This document shows positions 33,651 to 41,942 of a DNA stretch of 64,000 nt, piece by piece. The DNA lies in NCBI GenBank assembly GCA_963749145.1, contig CAVVLN010000001.1:1302001-1366000 (forward strand), read 5' to 3'. The DNA comes from JASHPR01 sp963749145. GTDB lineage: Bacteria > Actinomycetota > Actinomycetes > Streptosporangiales > Streptosporangiaceae. Under the pieces are notes generated by a model. That model was given only the letters and a program-made list of their open reading frames with translations. It searched no databases and was not told the origin of the DNA. The position numbers and the translations under genes are program-made. The stretch's first letter is position 1. Every line of letters starts with the position of its first letter.

Positions 33651-34262
33651 CTAGAACGACGGGGGCGTGATCGCGGAGATTGCTGTCAGCGGGCCACGAC
33701 CGGCGTTGCGGAGCCGGTGGGGGATGCTGCCCTGGAAGGTCGCGGCATCGCCAGTCCGCAGGTCGACGACATCATCGCCGAGTTCCAGCGCGCCGCGCCC
33801 GGAGATGATCACCAGGCACTCCTCTCCGGGATGGCTGATCGGCTCGGGGGCTGAGGCGTGGCCGGGATCCATGCTGACCTCCATGACCTCCAGCTGGCCC
33901 TGCAGCGAAGGCGTCAGCAGCTCGTAGCGCGCCCCGGTCCGCGCCAGCCCGAGGGTCTTGCGCTCGCCGCGGCGGACCACGCTCGCCGCCGCGGTGTCGG
34001 CGGGCAGGAAGAACCGGAAGACGGGTACCCCCAGCGCCGCGGCGAGCTTGCGCAGCGTCATCACCGACGGCTGCACGGTGCCCGACTCGATCTGGCTGAT
34101 CGCCGCGGCGCTGATGCCGACCTGCCGGGCGAGCGAGGCGATCGTCAGCCCCCGCTGCTCGCGCAGCCCACGCAGCGCGCCACCCGGATCGGCGGCATCC
34201 CCGGCCTGCGCCGACCCCGGGCCGGACGGGCCGGGCGCAGCGGTCGACGGCACTCTAGCCAT
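33651..34262 (-). CDS. XRE-family regulator with C-terminal cupin
   Basis: A 203-residue regulator. The HTH_3 domain spans about residues 28-85 (LRGLREQRGLTIASLARQVG, then SAAAISQIESGTVQPSVMTL). The cupin domain spans about 125-195 (SMDPGHASAPEPISHPGEEC; ELGDDVVDLRTGDAATFQGS; IPHRLRN). The cupin likely binds a small amino-acid-like effector, as in PuuR-type proteins. Its ATG overlaps the stop of a truncated M55 peptidase gene on the same strand, and a broken amino-acid permease lies beyond; together they suggest a former amino acid or dipeptide uptake locus that this protein controlled. Confidence 0.88.
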   Translation of the reverse strand: MARVPSTAAPGPSGPGSAQAGDAADPGGALRGLREQRGLTIASLARQVGISAAAISQIESGTVQPSVMTLRKLAAALGVPVFRFFLPADTAAASVVRRGERKTLGLARTGARYELLTPSLQGQLEVMEVSMDPGHASAPEPISHPGEECLVIISGRGALELGDDVVDLRTGDAATFQGSIPHRLRNAGRGPLTAISAITPPSF

Positions 34263-34470
34263 AGATCGCCTTCTGGCCGACCTGCAGGCCGAGCAGGAGC
34301 ATCGCGACCAGCACGCGCATGGCCTCCGGGTAGTCCGGCGTCGTGTACTCGACCGACCGCGGCGCGGTCATGGCGACCCCGGGGATGAGGGCGCATGTCG
34401 CCGCGATCGTGGTCGAGTTCCACTCGATCCCGATCGTGTACGGGGGGTCGATCCGGTAGGGACGGAACCG
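34255..34470 (-). pseudogene. C-terminal fragment of an M55 (D-aminopeptidase DppA-like) peptidase
   Basis: The minus strand encodes PPYTIGIEWNSTTIAATCAL, then IPGVAMTAPRSVEYTTPDYP and EAMRVLVAMLLLGL, ending KAIYG. This is the closing beta-alpha part of M55 zinc peptidases (pattern PGVxRxGxRxVxY...DYxEAxRAxxAM). The metal-binding front is missing; the piece begins at a breakpoint near 34440-34478, where a permease fragment starts on the other strand. Its stop overlaps the start of the XRE-cupin gene. Confidence 0.55.
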
Positions 34471-34475
34471 GTCCG

Positions 34476-34868
34476 TGGGTGGCCACACTGATCGTCGGCG
34501 TGCTGGCGGCCATTCTCTGCTTCCAGTCCTCGCTGATAACGGTGGTCACCTTCACCGCCGTGCTGATCATCGTCCTGTACGGGCTGATCGCAGTCTCCGC
34601 CCTGGTCAGCCGCGTCCGCCAGAAGCACCTGGACCGGCCGTCGAAGATGCCGCTCTGGCCCGTGCCGCCGGTCATCGCCCTGGCCGGCGTAGTGATCGCT
34701 CTGACCAAGCAGAAGGGCTCTGACCTCTGGCTCTGCGCAGGCATTTTCGCGGCCGCGCTGCTGTACTACTTCCTGTTCGTCCGTCCCCGGCCAGGCAAGT
34801 ACTGGACAGTCTCCGGCGCAGTGCCTGACGTCGAACCCGCGGAAACTGGCGGCACGACGGAGTCATGA
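34476..34868 (+). pseudogene. C-terminal fragment of an amino acid permease (APC family)
   Basis: The plus strand reads TGPWVATLIVGVLAAILCF, then ITVVTFTAVLIIVLYGLIAV and WPVPPVIALAGVVIALTKQK, LWLCAGIFAAALLYYFLFV, and a polar tail to a TGA at 34866-34868. These are the last four membrane segments and tail of an APC amino acid permease. The first eight segments are missing; the piece starts at the breakpoint shared with the M55 fragment. It cannot work as a transporter. Confidence 0.7.
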
Positions 34869-34887
34869 CGGCGAGCCGCGCGGGATT

Positions 34888-35895
34888 TCAAGCTCTGTAG
34901 TTGTGATAACCGGGTTCTTGCGCCTCTGGCGTGAAACGGTTTGACTTGAAGGGGACCCCCGTCCACTCCGCCGCGTGATCGTGCGCGCGACCGTACACCG
35001 AATATACTACAAAGGCCTTTCGAATAAGGGCGAGTGCGTTGTCCATAAGCTCCTCCCGATCTTCGGTGCGCTGCCCTGCCACAACGAATAGGGTGGCGAA
35101 GGCGCCGAGACTGAGAGAAAGCGATACCAGCTGTCTCGTGATGACAAGGTGTCCTGGGAGCGTCAAGTAGATATGGACCGATTGGGCTAGATCTTTGGTC
35201 TGATTCGCGTTGATCAGGATCAGGCCGATGAGGATCATGCTTGCGGACACCGCTAGGGCAATGGTGATCAGGGAGAACGCCGAGACTGCAACGTAAGCGC
35301 AATAGTGGCAAATCCGGAGCTCGCGCCGGGCAGGCTTGACGAGAGGCAAAGGATTGGCACCCAGCTCGATGAGCCCGTGGAACTGCTGCCATTCCGACAC
35401 GTCATTGACATCATGTCGCTGTGCGCTGGCAACGTTGTCAGTGGCGCGTTGAGAGGGTTGCCCGGCTTCTTGCTTGTACTGCAATTCGTGTTTGATTTCA
35501 TCCAGCACGATCGCCAGGGTCGCATCCGACTCGTCAATGTCAAAGTCCTTTTCCCAATAGCCCTTGAATCGTATTAGGAAAATTAGGCTGCTGACGAGGA
35601 ACAGAGTCACCAAGCCAAAAAAACGAGGCGTGAATCCGGTTCCGAGGATCCGCCAGGAATCGCTGGTAACGAACACGACCACCACGGCCGTGATTAGAGG
35701 CGGGACAATGCGGATGCTTTTGCTGAGTGCCAGCCAGGCGCTGCTGCCGACCGAGAGAAAGAATCCAGCCACCAGCACGAGCACCAGATGAAAATCATGC
35801 CGAGCTTCCGCGCTGAAGGCCTCCAGTTCAGCGGAGGCCTCGGCCACTGCTTCGTCGCCAGCCTGTTCTCGCCACGCCTTCAAGTAGGCCCTCAT
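34888..35895 (-). CDS. multi-pass membrane protein of unknown function
   Basis: About 335 residues. Membrane segments: FHLVLVLVAGFFLSVGSSAW, IVPPLITAVVVVFVTS, FFGLVTLFLVSSLIFLIRF, then a soluble stretch of about 75 residues (KDFDIDESDATLAIVLDEIK to LVKPARRELRI), then AYVAVSAFSLITIALAVSAS/MILIGLILI, and LVSLSLSLGAFATLFVVAG. The base composition is clearly AT-richer than neighbours, with codons such as TTT, ATA and AAA, so it may be acquired. ATG 35895 is used; GTG 35928 with AGGCAAG upstream is possible. The frame further up belongs to an IS630 remnant. No family recognised. Confidence 0.6.
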   Translation of the reverse strand: MRAYLKAWREQAGDEAVAEASAELEAFSAEARHDFHLVLVLVAGFFLSVGSSAWLALSKSIRIVPPLITAVVVVFVTSDSWRILGTGFTPRFFGLVTLFLVSSLIFLIRFKGYWEKDFDIDESDATLAIVLDEIKHELQYKQEAGQPSQRATDNVASAQRHDVNDVSEWQQFHGLIELGANPLPLVKPARRELRICHYCAYVAVSAFSLITIALAVSASMILIGLILINANQTKDLAQSVHIYLTLPGHLVITRQLVSLSLSLGAFATLFVVAGQRTEDREELMDNALALIRKAFVVYSVYGRAHDHAAEWTGVPFKSNRFTPEAQEPGYHNYRA

Positions 35896-35992
35896 AAAGG
35901 CGATGTGGTCAGAAACAAAAAATGGCACACCTTGCCTAAAGACGTATTTCGCAGCACACTGGAGGTCAGTAAAGAAACGATCCGGTGGCAGG

Positions 35993-36096
35993 CTTGACCC
36001 GCAGCTTGCGGTCGGTGAGCTCGGCGAACCAGCGCTCGACGAGGTTGAGCCAGGAAGAGCTGGCCCGGGTGAAGTACACGGCATCGGCATCGCCAC
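35993..36096 (-). mobile_element. IS630-family transposase, C-terminal fragment
   Basis: In the minus-strand frame the text is VYFTRASSSWLNLVERWFAE then LTDRKLRVKP. This is the conserved block around the last catalytic glutamate (VERWFAEL) of the IS630 DDE transposase. The other two acidic residues are missing and no inverted repeats are seen. It sits directly upstream of the AT-richer membrane protein gene, so an IS insertion or IS-linked join created this boundary. Confidence 0.7.
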
Positions 36097-36102
36097 GATC
36101 GC

Positions 36103-37107
36103 CTAGCCAGCTTCCTCGCGCCGGTGGCTGCCGGACAAGTCCTGCAAAGCAGAGCGCTCTAGCGCCGCGGCGTCAACCACCGCCACCATGCAGGGCGTGA
36201 CAGCTACCAGCGTGGAGGTGCGGGCGCCGCCCTCCAGAGAAGCTCGCTCTCCGAGCAGCGCGCCTGGCCCGTACTCGGCCAGCCGTTCCCCGTCGCGCTC
36301 GACCCGGACCACGCCGTCCAGGATCAGATAGACGTCGGTGCCCGGCTGTCCCTGCCGGACGAGGGTCGCGCCAGCCAACAGCCGCTCGATTTTCGGCTTG
36401 GCCGCGCCGTGCATCAGCTGCACCGACAGCGTGCGCTCCAGCGCGGTCTCAACCTCCATGACGAGCGCCGAGGAGTCCTCGTCGCCCCATGGGCTGTAAC
36501 GGCCGAACGACTTGCGGTACCAATCCCGGAAATCGGCCAGGCCCGACTTGCGCGAGAGCTGGCCATCACCGTCGTAGACCCAGTGCCGGGGGAACCGGCT
36601 CGCCCCGGTCATCCCGAACTGGGCCTGTCCATCGGCGTGCAGCGTGAGTGAGAGGGTAGTCCACACCGTCGGGGCCTGCCACTGGACAAACGGCCGACGC
36701 CGCACCCGCCGGGGCGCGGGCAGCCCGGTCCGGCCGCCTGTCGTCTGGACGAACCGCACCCACCCGTCTCCCTTTTCCGGCTCACGCTGGAGATCGCGGA
36801 GATGGACCGCCTGGAAGCAATAGTGCAGCCCGCCCAGGCGGATGGTGGTGGAGCCCATGAGGCCACGGCTATCTTCGCCATAGCCGGAGCCGGTGATCCG
36901 GCCCGACTCGTCGACGTCTATCCAGGCCCGAAGAACATTGGCGAAACGGAACCGGTCCGTCCTTCGCAGTTCCTCGACGTCACCGAGTTCGCTGGGCGGC
37001 GGATTGTCATAGTGAGTAAATCCGGCATCGAACGCCGCCCGGGATCCCCCGGTGACCGCCTCAGACGGGATCCAGGACAATGATGTGACTCCACTTTCAT
37101 GTCGCAT
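36103..37107 (-). CDS. cyclic-nucleotide-binding domain protein with an uncharacterised N-terminal domain
   Basis: A 334-residue protein. The C-terminal 100 residues form a cNMP-binding fold: ERLLAGATLVRQGQPGTDVY, LILDGVVRVERDGERLAEYG, then PGALLGERASLEGGARTSTL with the phosphate-binding cassette GERASL...RTSTLVA present. The first 210 residues contain short Trp/Gly-rich strands (RFANVLRAWIDVDESGRITG; LGGLHYCFQAVHLRDLQ; VWTTLSLTLHADGQAQFG) that suggest a beta-barrel or lipocalin-like ligand domain, not recognised. There is no HTH, so it is not a Crp-type regulator. A role as a cAMP-responsive sensor is inference. Confidence 0.75.
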   Translation of the reverse strand: MRHESGVTSLSWIPSEAVTGGSRAAFDAGFTHYDNPPPSELGDVEELRRTDRFRFANVLRAWIDVDESGRITGSGYGEDSRGLMGSTTIRLGGLHYCFQAVHLRDLQREPEKGDGWVRFVQTTGGRTGLPAPRRVRRRPFVQWQAPTVWTTLSLTLHADGQAQFGMTGASRFPRHWVYDGDGQLSRKSGLADFRDWYRKSFGRYSPWGDEDSSALVMEVETALERTLSVQLMHGAAKPKIERLLAGATLVRQGQPGTDVYLILDGVVRVERDGERLAEYGPGALLGERASLEGGARTSTLVAVTPCMVAVVDAAALERSALQDLSGSHRREEAG

Positions 37108-37301
37108 GGGCTCATCGTCGCTCAGGCTGTGCCGGAGCGCCAGATACTGGCTGGCGTTACGGCTGGGGTCGTAGCGAAAGACCCGCCAGGACGAGAACGT
37201 TGCCGAACGGGCAGGAAGCTGCCGGAGATCAGGATGGCGATCGCAACGGGCCCGGGGCGGACGGGTTCAACCGCGGGATCTGATGCGACGCTGCCGGCGG
37301 C

Positions 37302-38846
37302 CTACCTCGGGTGCAGGCGGCTGCTGATGTGGCCGGGCGCGGCGTCGGCAATCGTCGGCTGTGCGGGCACGACCGGGCTGTTGACCTTGGCATCCTCGGC
37401 CTGACGCCGCAAACTCGCGAGCGCTTCAAGGTTGTGCTGCAGTGCTGAGCTGATGTCCTTCTCCCGCTCGGCGAGATCGGACCGCGCCTGCGTCATCACC
37501 TCAGACATCTTCTCCAGGACGCCGTCCACGGTGTCCGCGCTGAGCGATTTCGCAGTTCCGGCCGGCAGCAGGCTCGCGGCGGCGCCCGACACCGCGGCGA
37601 TCGCGTTGAGGGTCACCACACCGGCATAGAGCGACGCGCCACCGGATGGTATCGCCAGGGCGGCACCGGCAATCCAGGCCACGGCACTGAGGATCGTCAG
37701 ATGGGTCCGGTGCTCGGGCTTGCCCTCGCCGCCGCTGCCCTCGATCGCAAGGCGGACATTGTCAGCGAGCTGCAGCATGTTGCCTTGCGCCTGCCGGTAC
37801 AGGGCCTGCTCGGCCTCCAGCAGTTCGCGCAGCGTCCGCGCGACCGCCCGCTGGTTGCCGGGCACGACGAGCAGCGTGCCGAGGAAGTTCCGCAGGTTCG
37901 TGCAGTGCGCCCCGTCCCACTGCGACGCGAGATTGATCTGCGCGCTGGTCGCGAGCCGGAGCGCTTCGCCGTCGCCTAGCCGGCCCTCCACGCTGCGAAT
38001 GGCGGCTACGTGTCCGGCGAAGACAGCAGGATCGGAGGCGGCCCATTCCTGGAACGCAGGAACGATCCATTCGTAGGAACCCTCGACCTCCTTGTCATAG
38101 GAGGCCTTCAGCTCGGACGTGGGTATTCGATCGAGCTGAAGGGGCTTTTCCGGCGGAGGCGGACCGTCGGCGCCATGCCGGGGTCGCTGCTTCTGCCACT
38201 GCTCGTAGGCCTCAGCCCACTCACCATACGCCGTATTGACCTTGTCGCCGTAGGCCTGGAACTGGTGATCGATCCAGTCGCCGAACGCTCTCGCATCGTC
38301 CTTCTTCTTCGCGATCGCCACGCGCTTGACCGCTTCGGCCTTCGCGGTCAGCTCGGCCAGGTAGCCCGGCGTCGCCGCCGGCGCCGCGGTAACCCCGGCG
38401 CCGGCGTTCCGTACATACGGATCGTCCTGAGCAGTTCCGCGCCGCGGCGCCGGCGGCGGGTTCTGCTCCGGGTCCTCGGGGTCGACCTCCCGAGGATCAT
38501 TTATCTTCCGCCACAGCTCCTGGCCGGCCACGGCACTGGATTTCCTGCCATCAGCATCGGCGCCGGTGTACTCCGCGATCGCCCGGCACACCGCGTCGCC
38601 CGCGGCCTCGGTGCGGCGCGCCGACAGGACCAGGACACGCCGGAATTCGCCGCGCACCTTCGCCCAGAGCGCAAAGACCTCGCCGGGTCCGGCCACATCG
38701 GCGTTCTTGGCGCCGTCCAGGCCGGCCAGCGCGTCCCGGTAGACCTTAGTGATCCTCGGCAGCTCGACACGGCCGACCTTCCACAGCGTCAGCAAGGCCG
38801 TCCCGGTGGCTCCGGCGTTGTCGGCATCAGCCATCATCGTTTCCAT
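37302..38846 (-). CDS. large protein of unknown function with membrane hairpin and coiled coil
   Basis: About 514 residues from ATG 38846 (METMMADADN; later ATGs at 38837 and 38834 also fit). The front is helical. Residues about 140-210 carry a charged, coiled-coil-like stretch (KAEAVKRVAIAKKKDDARAF; QAYGDKVNTAYGEWAEAYEQ). A long helical middle follows (FAGHVAAIRSVEGRLGDGEA). Two hydrophobic segments occur near the end (LTILSAVAWIAGAALAIPSG; YAGVVTLNAIAAVSGAAASL), then another coiled coil (EKMSEVMTQARSDLAEREKD). The layout recalls ESX/WXG100-linked or pore-forming proteins, but no motif confirms it. The open frame continues 268 codons above this start as an antisense shadow of the 39267 gene. 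Confidence 0.6.
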   Translation of the reverse strand: METMMADADNAGATGTALLTLWKVGRVELPRITKVYRDALAGLDGAKNADVAGPGEVFALWAKVRGEFRRVLVLSARRTEAAGDAVCRAIAEYTGADADGRKSSAVAGQELWRKINDPREVDPEDPEQNPPPAPRRGTAQDDPYVRNAGAGVTAAPAATPGYLAELTAKAEAVKRVAIAKKKDDARAFGDWIDHQFQAYGDKVNTAYGEWAEAYEQWQKQRPRHGADGPPPPEKPLQLDRIPTSELKASYDKEVEGSYEWIVPAFQEWAASDPAVFAGHVAAIRSVEGRLGDGEALRLATSAQINLASQWDGAHCTNLRNFLGTLLVVPGNQRAVARTLRELLEAEQALYRQAQGNMLQLADNVRLAIEGSGGEGKPEHRTHLTILSAVAWIAGAALAIPSGGASLYAGVVTLNAIAAVSGAAASLLPAGTAKSLSADTVDGVLEKMSEVMTQARSDLAEREKDISSALQHNLEALASLRRQAEDAKVNSPVVPAQPTIADAAPGHISSRLHPR

Positions 38847-38962
38847 CGGCTCCGGCGTCGGTTCAGTCCAGCCGGACTGTGTGCTAACAAAGCAGCGAAT
38901 AATTATAGATAACTCAGAGCCGAACATGAGGTTGTCCCACCCGGCGGGCGCCGGCTGGGGGG

Positions 38963-39110
38963 TCAGCAGGAGGTGACGGCGTACAGCCGCCATAGCCCCG
39001 GCACGCCCTTCAGTTCCGCCAGGCCATCGCCGTCCAGTTCCGCGTACGCCGCCCCCGGGATGTGCCGGGCGAGGTAGCGCCCGTGCTCGACGAGGACCCC
39101 CCTCCGGGAC
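38963..39110 (-). pseudogene. remnant of an alpha/beta-hydrolase - adenylate cyclase fusion gene
   Basis: The minus strand reads LVEHGRYLARHIPGAAYAEL, DG, then directly GLAELKGVPGLWRLYAV and a stop. The first part is the end of the hydrolase domain and the second the extreme end of the class III cyclase domain of a known actinobacterial fusion family (HELKGVPGxWRLYAV). The whole catalytic cyclase between them is missing. A six-C run near 39106 also breaks the frame. Non-functional. Confidence 0.55.
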
Positions 39111-39266
39111 GCCGAACAGCGCCGCGCGCTGCGACCCGGCCGCCCGCGCAACAAACAGCTGCGGGAGGTCCGCGACGTTTCCCATACCTGGCATGGGGCA
39201 TGCTGGTTGGCTAGCTGTCAGCCGGCCCGGACCCCCAGCCTCCCGGGCCACCGCTTGAAGCGAGGC

Positions 39267-39656
39267 ATGCGGATGAGCGAACAGACCGGCGGAAAGCACG
39301 GACCGGCGGAAGACGAGGCCATTAAGCGCCAGGACCGCGCGGACCTGCAGGAGCAGGGCGAGGAGTGGCCCGGACCCGCTTCGCCGGACGACCCGCAGGA
39401 GGTCTGGGCCGAAGAGGGCAGGTTCGCCGGGACGCCGACGGACGAGGACTGGCAGGGCATCGAACTGCGCAGCGACCTGGCCCGCCGGCTGCATCGCACT
39501 GACTACCCCCTCACCAGGGCACGCCTGCTCGAGATCCTGAACCGGGACCTGGCCGACCAGCGGCTGCTCGACCTGGCGTCGGCCCTGCCGGATGAGGCCA
39601 GCTTCGGCACCCTGGCCGAGCTGCTCCAGGCCATGGGCCTGCCCGTCGACCACTAA
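39267..39656 (+). CDS. DUF2795-like small protein
   Basis: A 129-residue protein (ATG 39267; ATG 39273 is two codons in). The first 60 residues are acidic and disordered (EDEAIKRQDRADLQEQGEEW). The last 60, ELRSDLARRLHRTDYPLTRA then RLLEILNRDLADQRLLDLAS and ALPDEASFGTLAELLQAMG, form a helical domain like DUF2795, whose members are short actinobacterial proteins of unknown role. It overlaps the convergent YceI gene by four bases at the stops. Confidence 0.7.
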   Translation: MRMSEQTGGKHGPAEDEAIKRQDRADLQEQGEEWPGPASPDDPQEVWAEEGRFAGTPTDEDWQGIELRSDLARRLHRTDYPLTRARLLEILNRDLADQRLLDLASALPDEASFGTLAELLQAMGLPVDH

Positions 39657-40210
39657 GGTCGCAGCGACGCCTCCACGTCGAGCACGAGCTGAATGTCGTC
39701 GCTGACCACGACGCCGCCGGTGGGCAGGATCGTGTTGGCGGCAATGCCGTAGTCCGAGCGATAGAGCTCACCGGTAGCGGTGAATCCGGCCTTGGTGGCG
39801 CCATACGAGTCCGATCCGAAGCCGTTGACTTCGATCCCGAGCTCAACCAGCCTGGTGATGCCCTTGATGGTCAGGTCGCCGGTCATGATCAAGTCGTCGC
39901 CGCTGCGGTGCACGCCGGTGGAGTGGAAGGTCATCGTCGGATGGTTGGCGACGTCGAGAAAGTTCTCGCCCTTGACGTCGTTATCACGCGCTTCATTGCC
40001 TGTGCCGAGCGACGCGATGTCAACGGTCACCGTAGCCGACGACTCCAGCGGGTTAGCCGCCGTGACGATCTGGCCCTCGAACTTGGTGAAGTTGCCGCGG
40101 ACCTTGCTGACCATCAGGTGCCTGGCGATGAACCCGATATGCGAGTGCACTGGGTCGATGTCCCAGGTGCCGACGATGTAGCCGGGGATATCGACAGGTT
40201 GTTCCGTCAT
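39653..40210 (-). CDS. YceI-family lipid-binding protein
   Basis: A 185-residue protein of the YceI family, which forms a lipocalin-like barrel that binds polyisoprenoid-type lipids. Motifs: GTWDIDPVHSHIGFIARHLM at the front, VRGNFTKFEGQIVTAANPLE, SATVTVDIASLGTGNEARDN, FLDVANHPTMTFHSTGV, and LTIKGITRLVELGIEVNGFG. No signal peptide, so it is the cytoplasmic form common in actinobacteria. ATG 40210 has AAGGAGACAATC before it; the frame extends upstream without likeness. Confidence 0.9.
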   Translation of the reverse strand: MTEQPVDIPGYIVGTWDIDPVHSHIGFIARHLMVSKVRGNFTKFEGQIVTAANPLESSATVTVDIASLGTGNEARDNDVKGENFLDVANHPTMTFHSTGVHRSGDDLIMTGDLTIKGITRLVELGIEVNGFGSDSYGATKAGFTATGELYRSDYGIAANTILPTGGVVVSDDIQLVLDVEASLRP

Positions 40211-40418
40211 GATTGTCTCCTTCTTCCCAGAGGGAACGGCGGTTACCTCGGAGCGCGCAGTACCGAAGCGGAACCTTCCTGCTCGTATTGAACCGTTGCC
40301 CTTGCGAGCGCCGCACCCCACCTGCCTGGCGGCACGCCGGCCACGGATGGGGCGGCGCCCGTAACCGCACCCCGGGATGGGATCCTCGAGCGCGGAACTC
40401 CGCCCACCACGGGGATGG

Positions 40419-41801
40419 TCAGTGAAGCGGCTCGAACCGTGCGGTGAAGTGCCGCAGATGCCTGGGCTGGGACACGATGCGCATCCCGGGGAGGTCGGCG
40501 GCCCGGCCGGCTACCCGGGTGAGGACCTCGATGACGTAGTCGATGTGGCTTTGGGTGTAGGTGCGGCGGGGAATGGCCAGGCGGACCAGGTCCATGGCGG
40601 CCGGGGTTTCGGTGCCGTCGGGGTGCAGGCCGAACATCACGGTTCCGATCTCGCAGGCGCGCACTCCGCCTTCCTGGTAGAGCGCGCAGGCCAGCGCCTG
40701 GCCCGGGTATTGCAGGGGATCCAGGTGGCCCAGCAGGGCGCGCGCATCGATGAAGACCGCGTGGCCGCCGAAGGGGACAACGACCGGGATCCCCGCCGAC
40801 TCGAGTGCCTCGCCGAGGTAGGCGATGGAGCGCACCCGGTAGCGCAGGTAGTCGTCGTCGATGCATTCGCGCAGTCCCTGGGCGATCGCCTCCAGGTCAC
40901 GGCCGGCGAGCCCGCCGTAGGTGGGGAAGCCCTCGGTGAGGATTTCCAGGTTGCGGCACTGTTCGGCGAGGCTGTCGTCGTTGAGGGCCAGCCAGCCGCC
41001 GATGTTGGCGAGCGGGTCTTTCTTCGCCGACATGGTCATCCCGGCCGCCAGGGCGGCCATTTCCCGGACGATCTCAGCGACGGGGACGCCGGCGTAGCCA
41101 GGCTCGCGGGTCTTGATGAACCAGGCGTTCTCCGCAAACCGGCAGGCATCCAGGAACAGCGGCTTGCCGAAGCGGTCACAGACGCGGCGGACCGCCCGGA
41201 TGTTGGCCAGGCTGACCGGCTGGCCGCCGCCGGAGTTGTTCGTCACGGTCAGCATCACCAGCGGGACCGCATGGGCCTGTTCGCTGAGGAGCCGCTCCAG
41301 CGCCGTAACGTCCATGTTGCCCTTAAAGGGGTGGCGCTGGCCCGGCCGGAGCCCCTCCGGGATAGGCAGGTCGAGGGCCTGCGCCCCGGTGAACTCGACG
41401 TTGGCCCGGGTGGTGTCGAAGTGGGTGTTGTTCGGGACGACCCGGCCCGGCCCGCCGACCACGGTGAACAGGATTTTCTCGGCCGCCCGGCCCTGATGGG
41501 TGGGCAAGACGTGCCGGAACGGGAACAGGTCGGTCACCGCCTCACGGAACCGGTAGAACGAGGGAGCTCCGGCGTAGGCTTCGTTGCCCCGCTGGATGCC
41601 GGCCCACTGCTCAGCCGACATCGCCCCAGTCCCCGAGTCGGTAAGCAGGTCGATCAGCACCTCCTCCGCCCGCAACTCGAACAGGTTGTACCCCGCGGCG
41701 GCCAGCGCGGCCCCCCGCTCCGCCCGGGTGGTCAGCCGCATCGGCTCCACCGAGTGAATCCGGAACGGCTCAAAGATCGTGCGGAACGGCTCGTCGGTCA
41801 T
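40419..41801 (-). CDS. tnaA: tryptophanase (beta-eliminating lyase)
   Basis: A 460-residue PLP enzyme of the tryptophanase/tyrosine phenol-lyase family. The PLP lysine lies in AAGMTMSAKKDPLANIGGWL. Other family blocks: VLPTHQGRAAEKILF, PNNTHFDTTRANVEFTGAQA, LTVTNNSGGGQPVSLANIRA, FLDACRFAENAWFI. Near the end the key substrate residue is in RACEIGTVMFG: tyrosine phenol-lyase has ERG with the phenol-binding Arg here, tryptophanase has EIG, and this protein has Ile. IPRRTYTQSHIDYVIEV also follows TnaA. It should split tryptophan into indole, pyruvate and ammonia. No tnaC leader or permease is adjacent. GTG/ATG near 41801 fits family length. Confidence 0.85.
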   Translation of the reverse strand: MTDEPFRTIFEPFRIHSVEPMRLTTRAERGAALAAAGYNLFELRAEEVLIDLLTDSGTGAMSAEQWAGIQRGNEAYAGAPSFYRFREAVTDLFPFRHVLPTHQGRAAEKILFTVVGGPGRVVPNNTHFDTTRANVEFTGAQALDLPIPEGLRPGQRHPFKGNMDVTALERLLSEQAHAVPLVMLTVTNNSGGGQPVSLANIRAVRRVCDRFGKPLFLDACRFAENAWFIKTREPGYAGVPVAEIVREMAALAAGMTMSAKKDPLANIGGWLALNDDSLAEQCRNLEILTEGFPTYGGLAGRDLEAIAQGLRECIDDDYLRYRVRSIAYLGEALESAGIPVVVPFGGHAVFIDARALLGHLDPLQYPGQALACALYQEGGVRACEIGTVMFGLHPDGTETPAAMDLVRLAIPRRTYTQSHIDYVIEVLTRVAGRAADLPGMRIVSQPRHLRHFTARFEPLH

Positions 41802-41942
41802 CGGCTACCGCCTCCCTCGAGCCGAACGTAGCCCACCAGACTCCGCGAACCCGCAGATCCGCGCTACCTGAACATCCGGCACCCGGTGCCCCTGCAGCAC
41901 CACCACGGTTCCCGCGACGAAGGCGGCGAAGATCATGCCGGG

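Noticed and set aside
38847..39653. Upstream extension of the 37302 gene to 39653
   Set aside because: The extra 268 codons are antisense to the DUF2795-like gene and cover a cyclase remnant in another frame; a good start exists at 38846.
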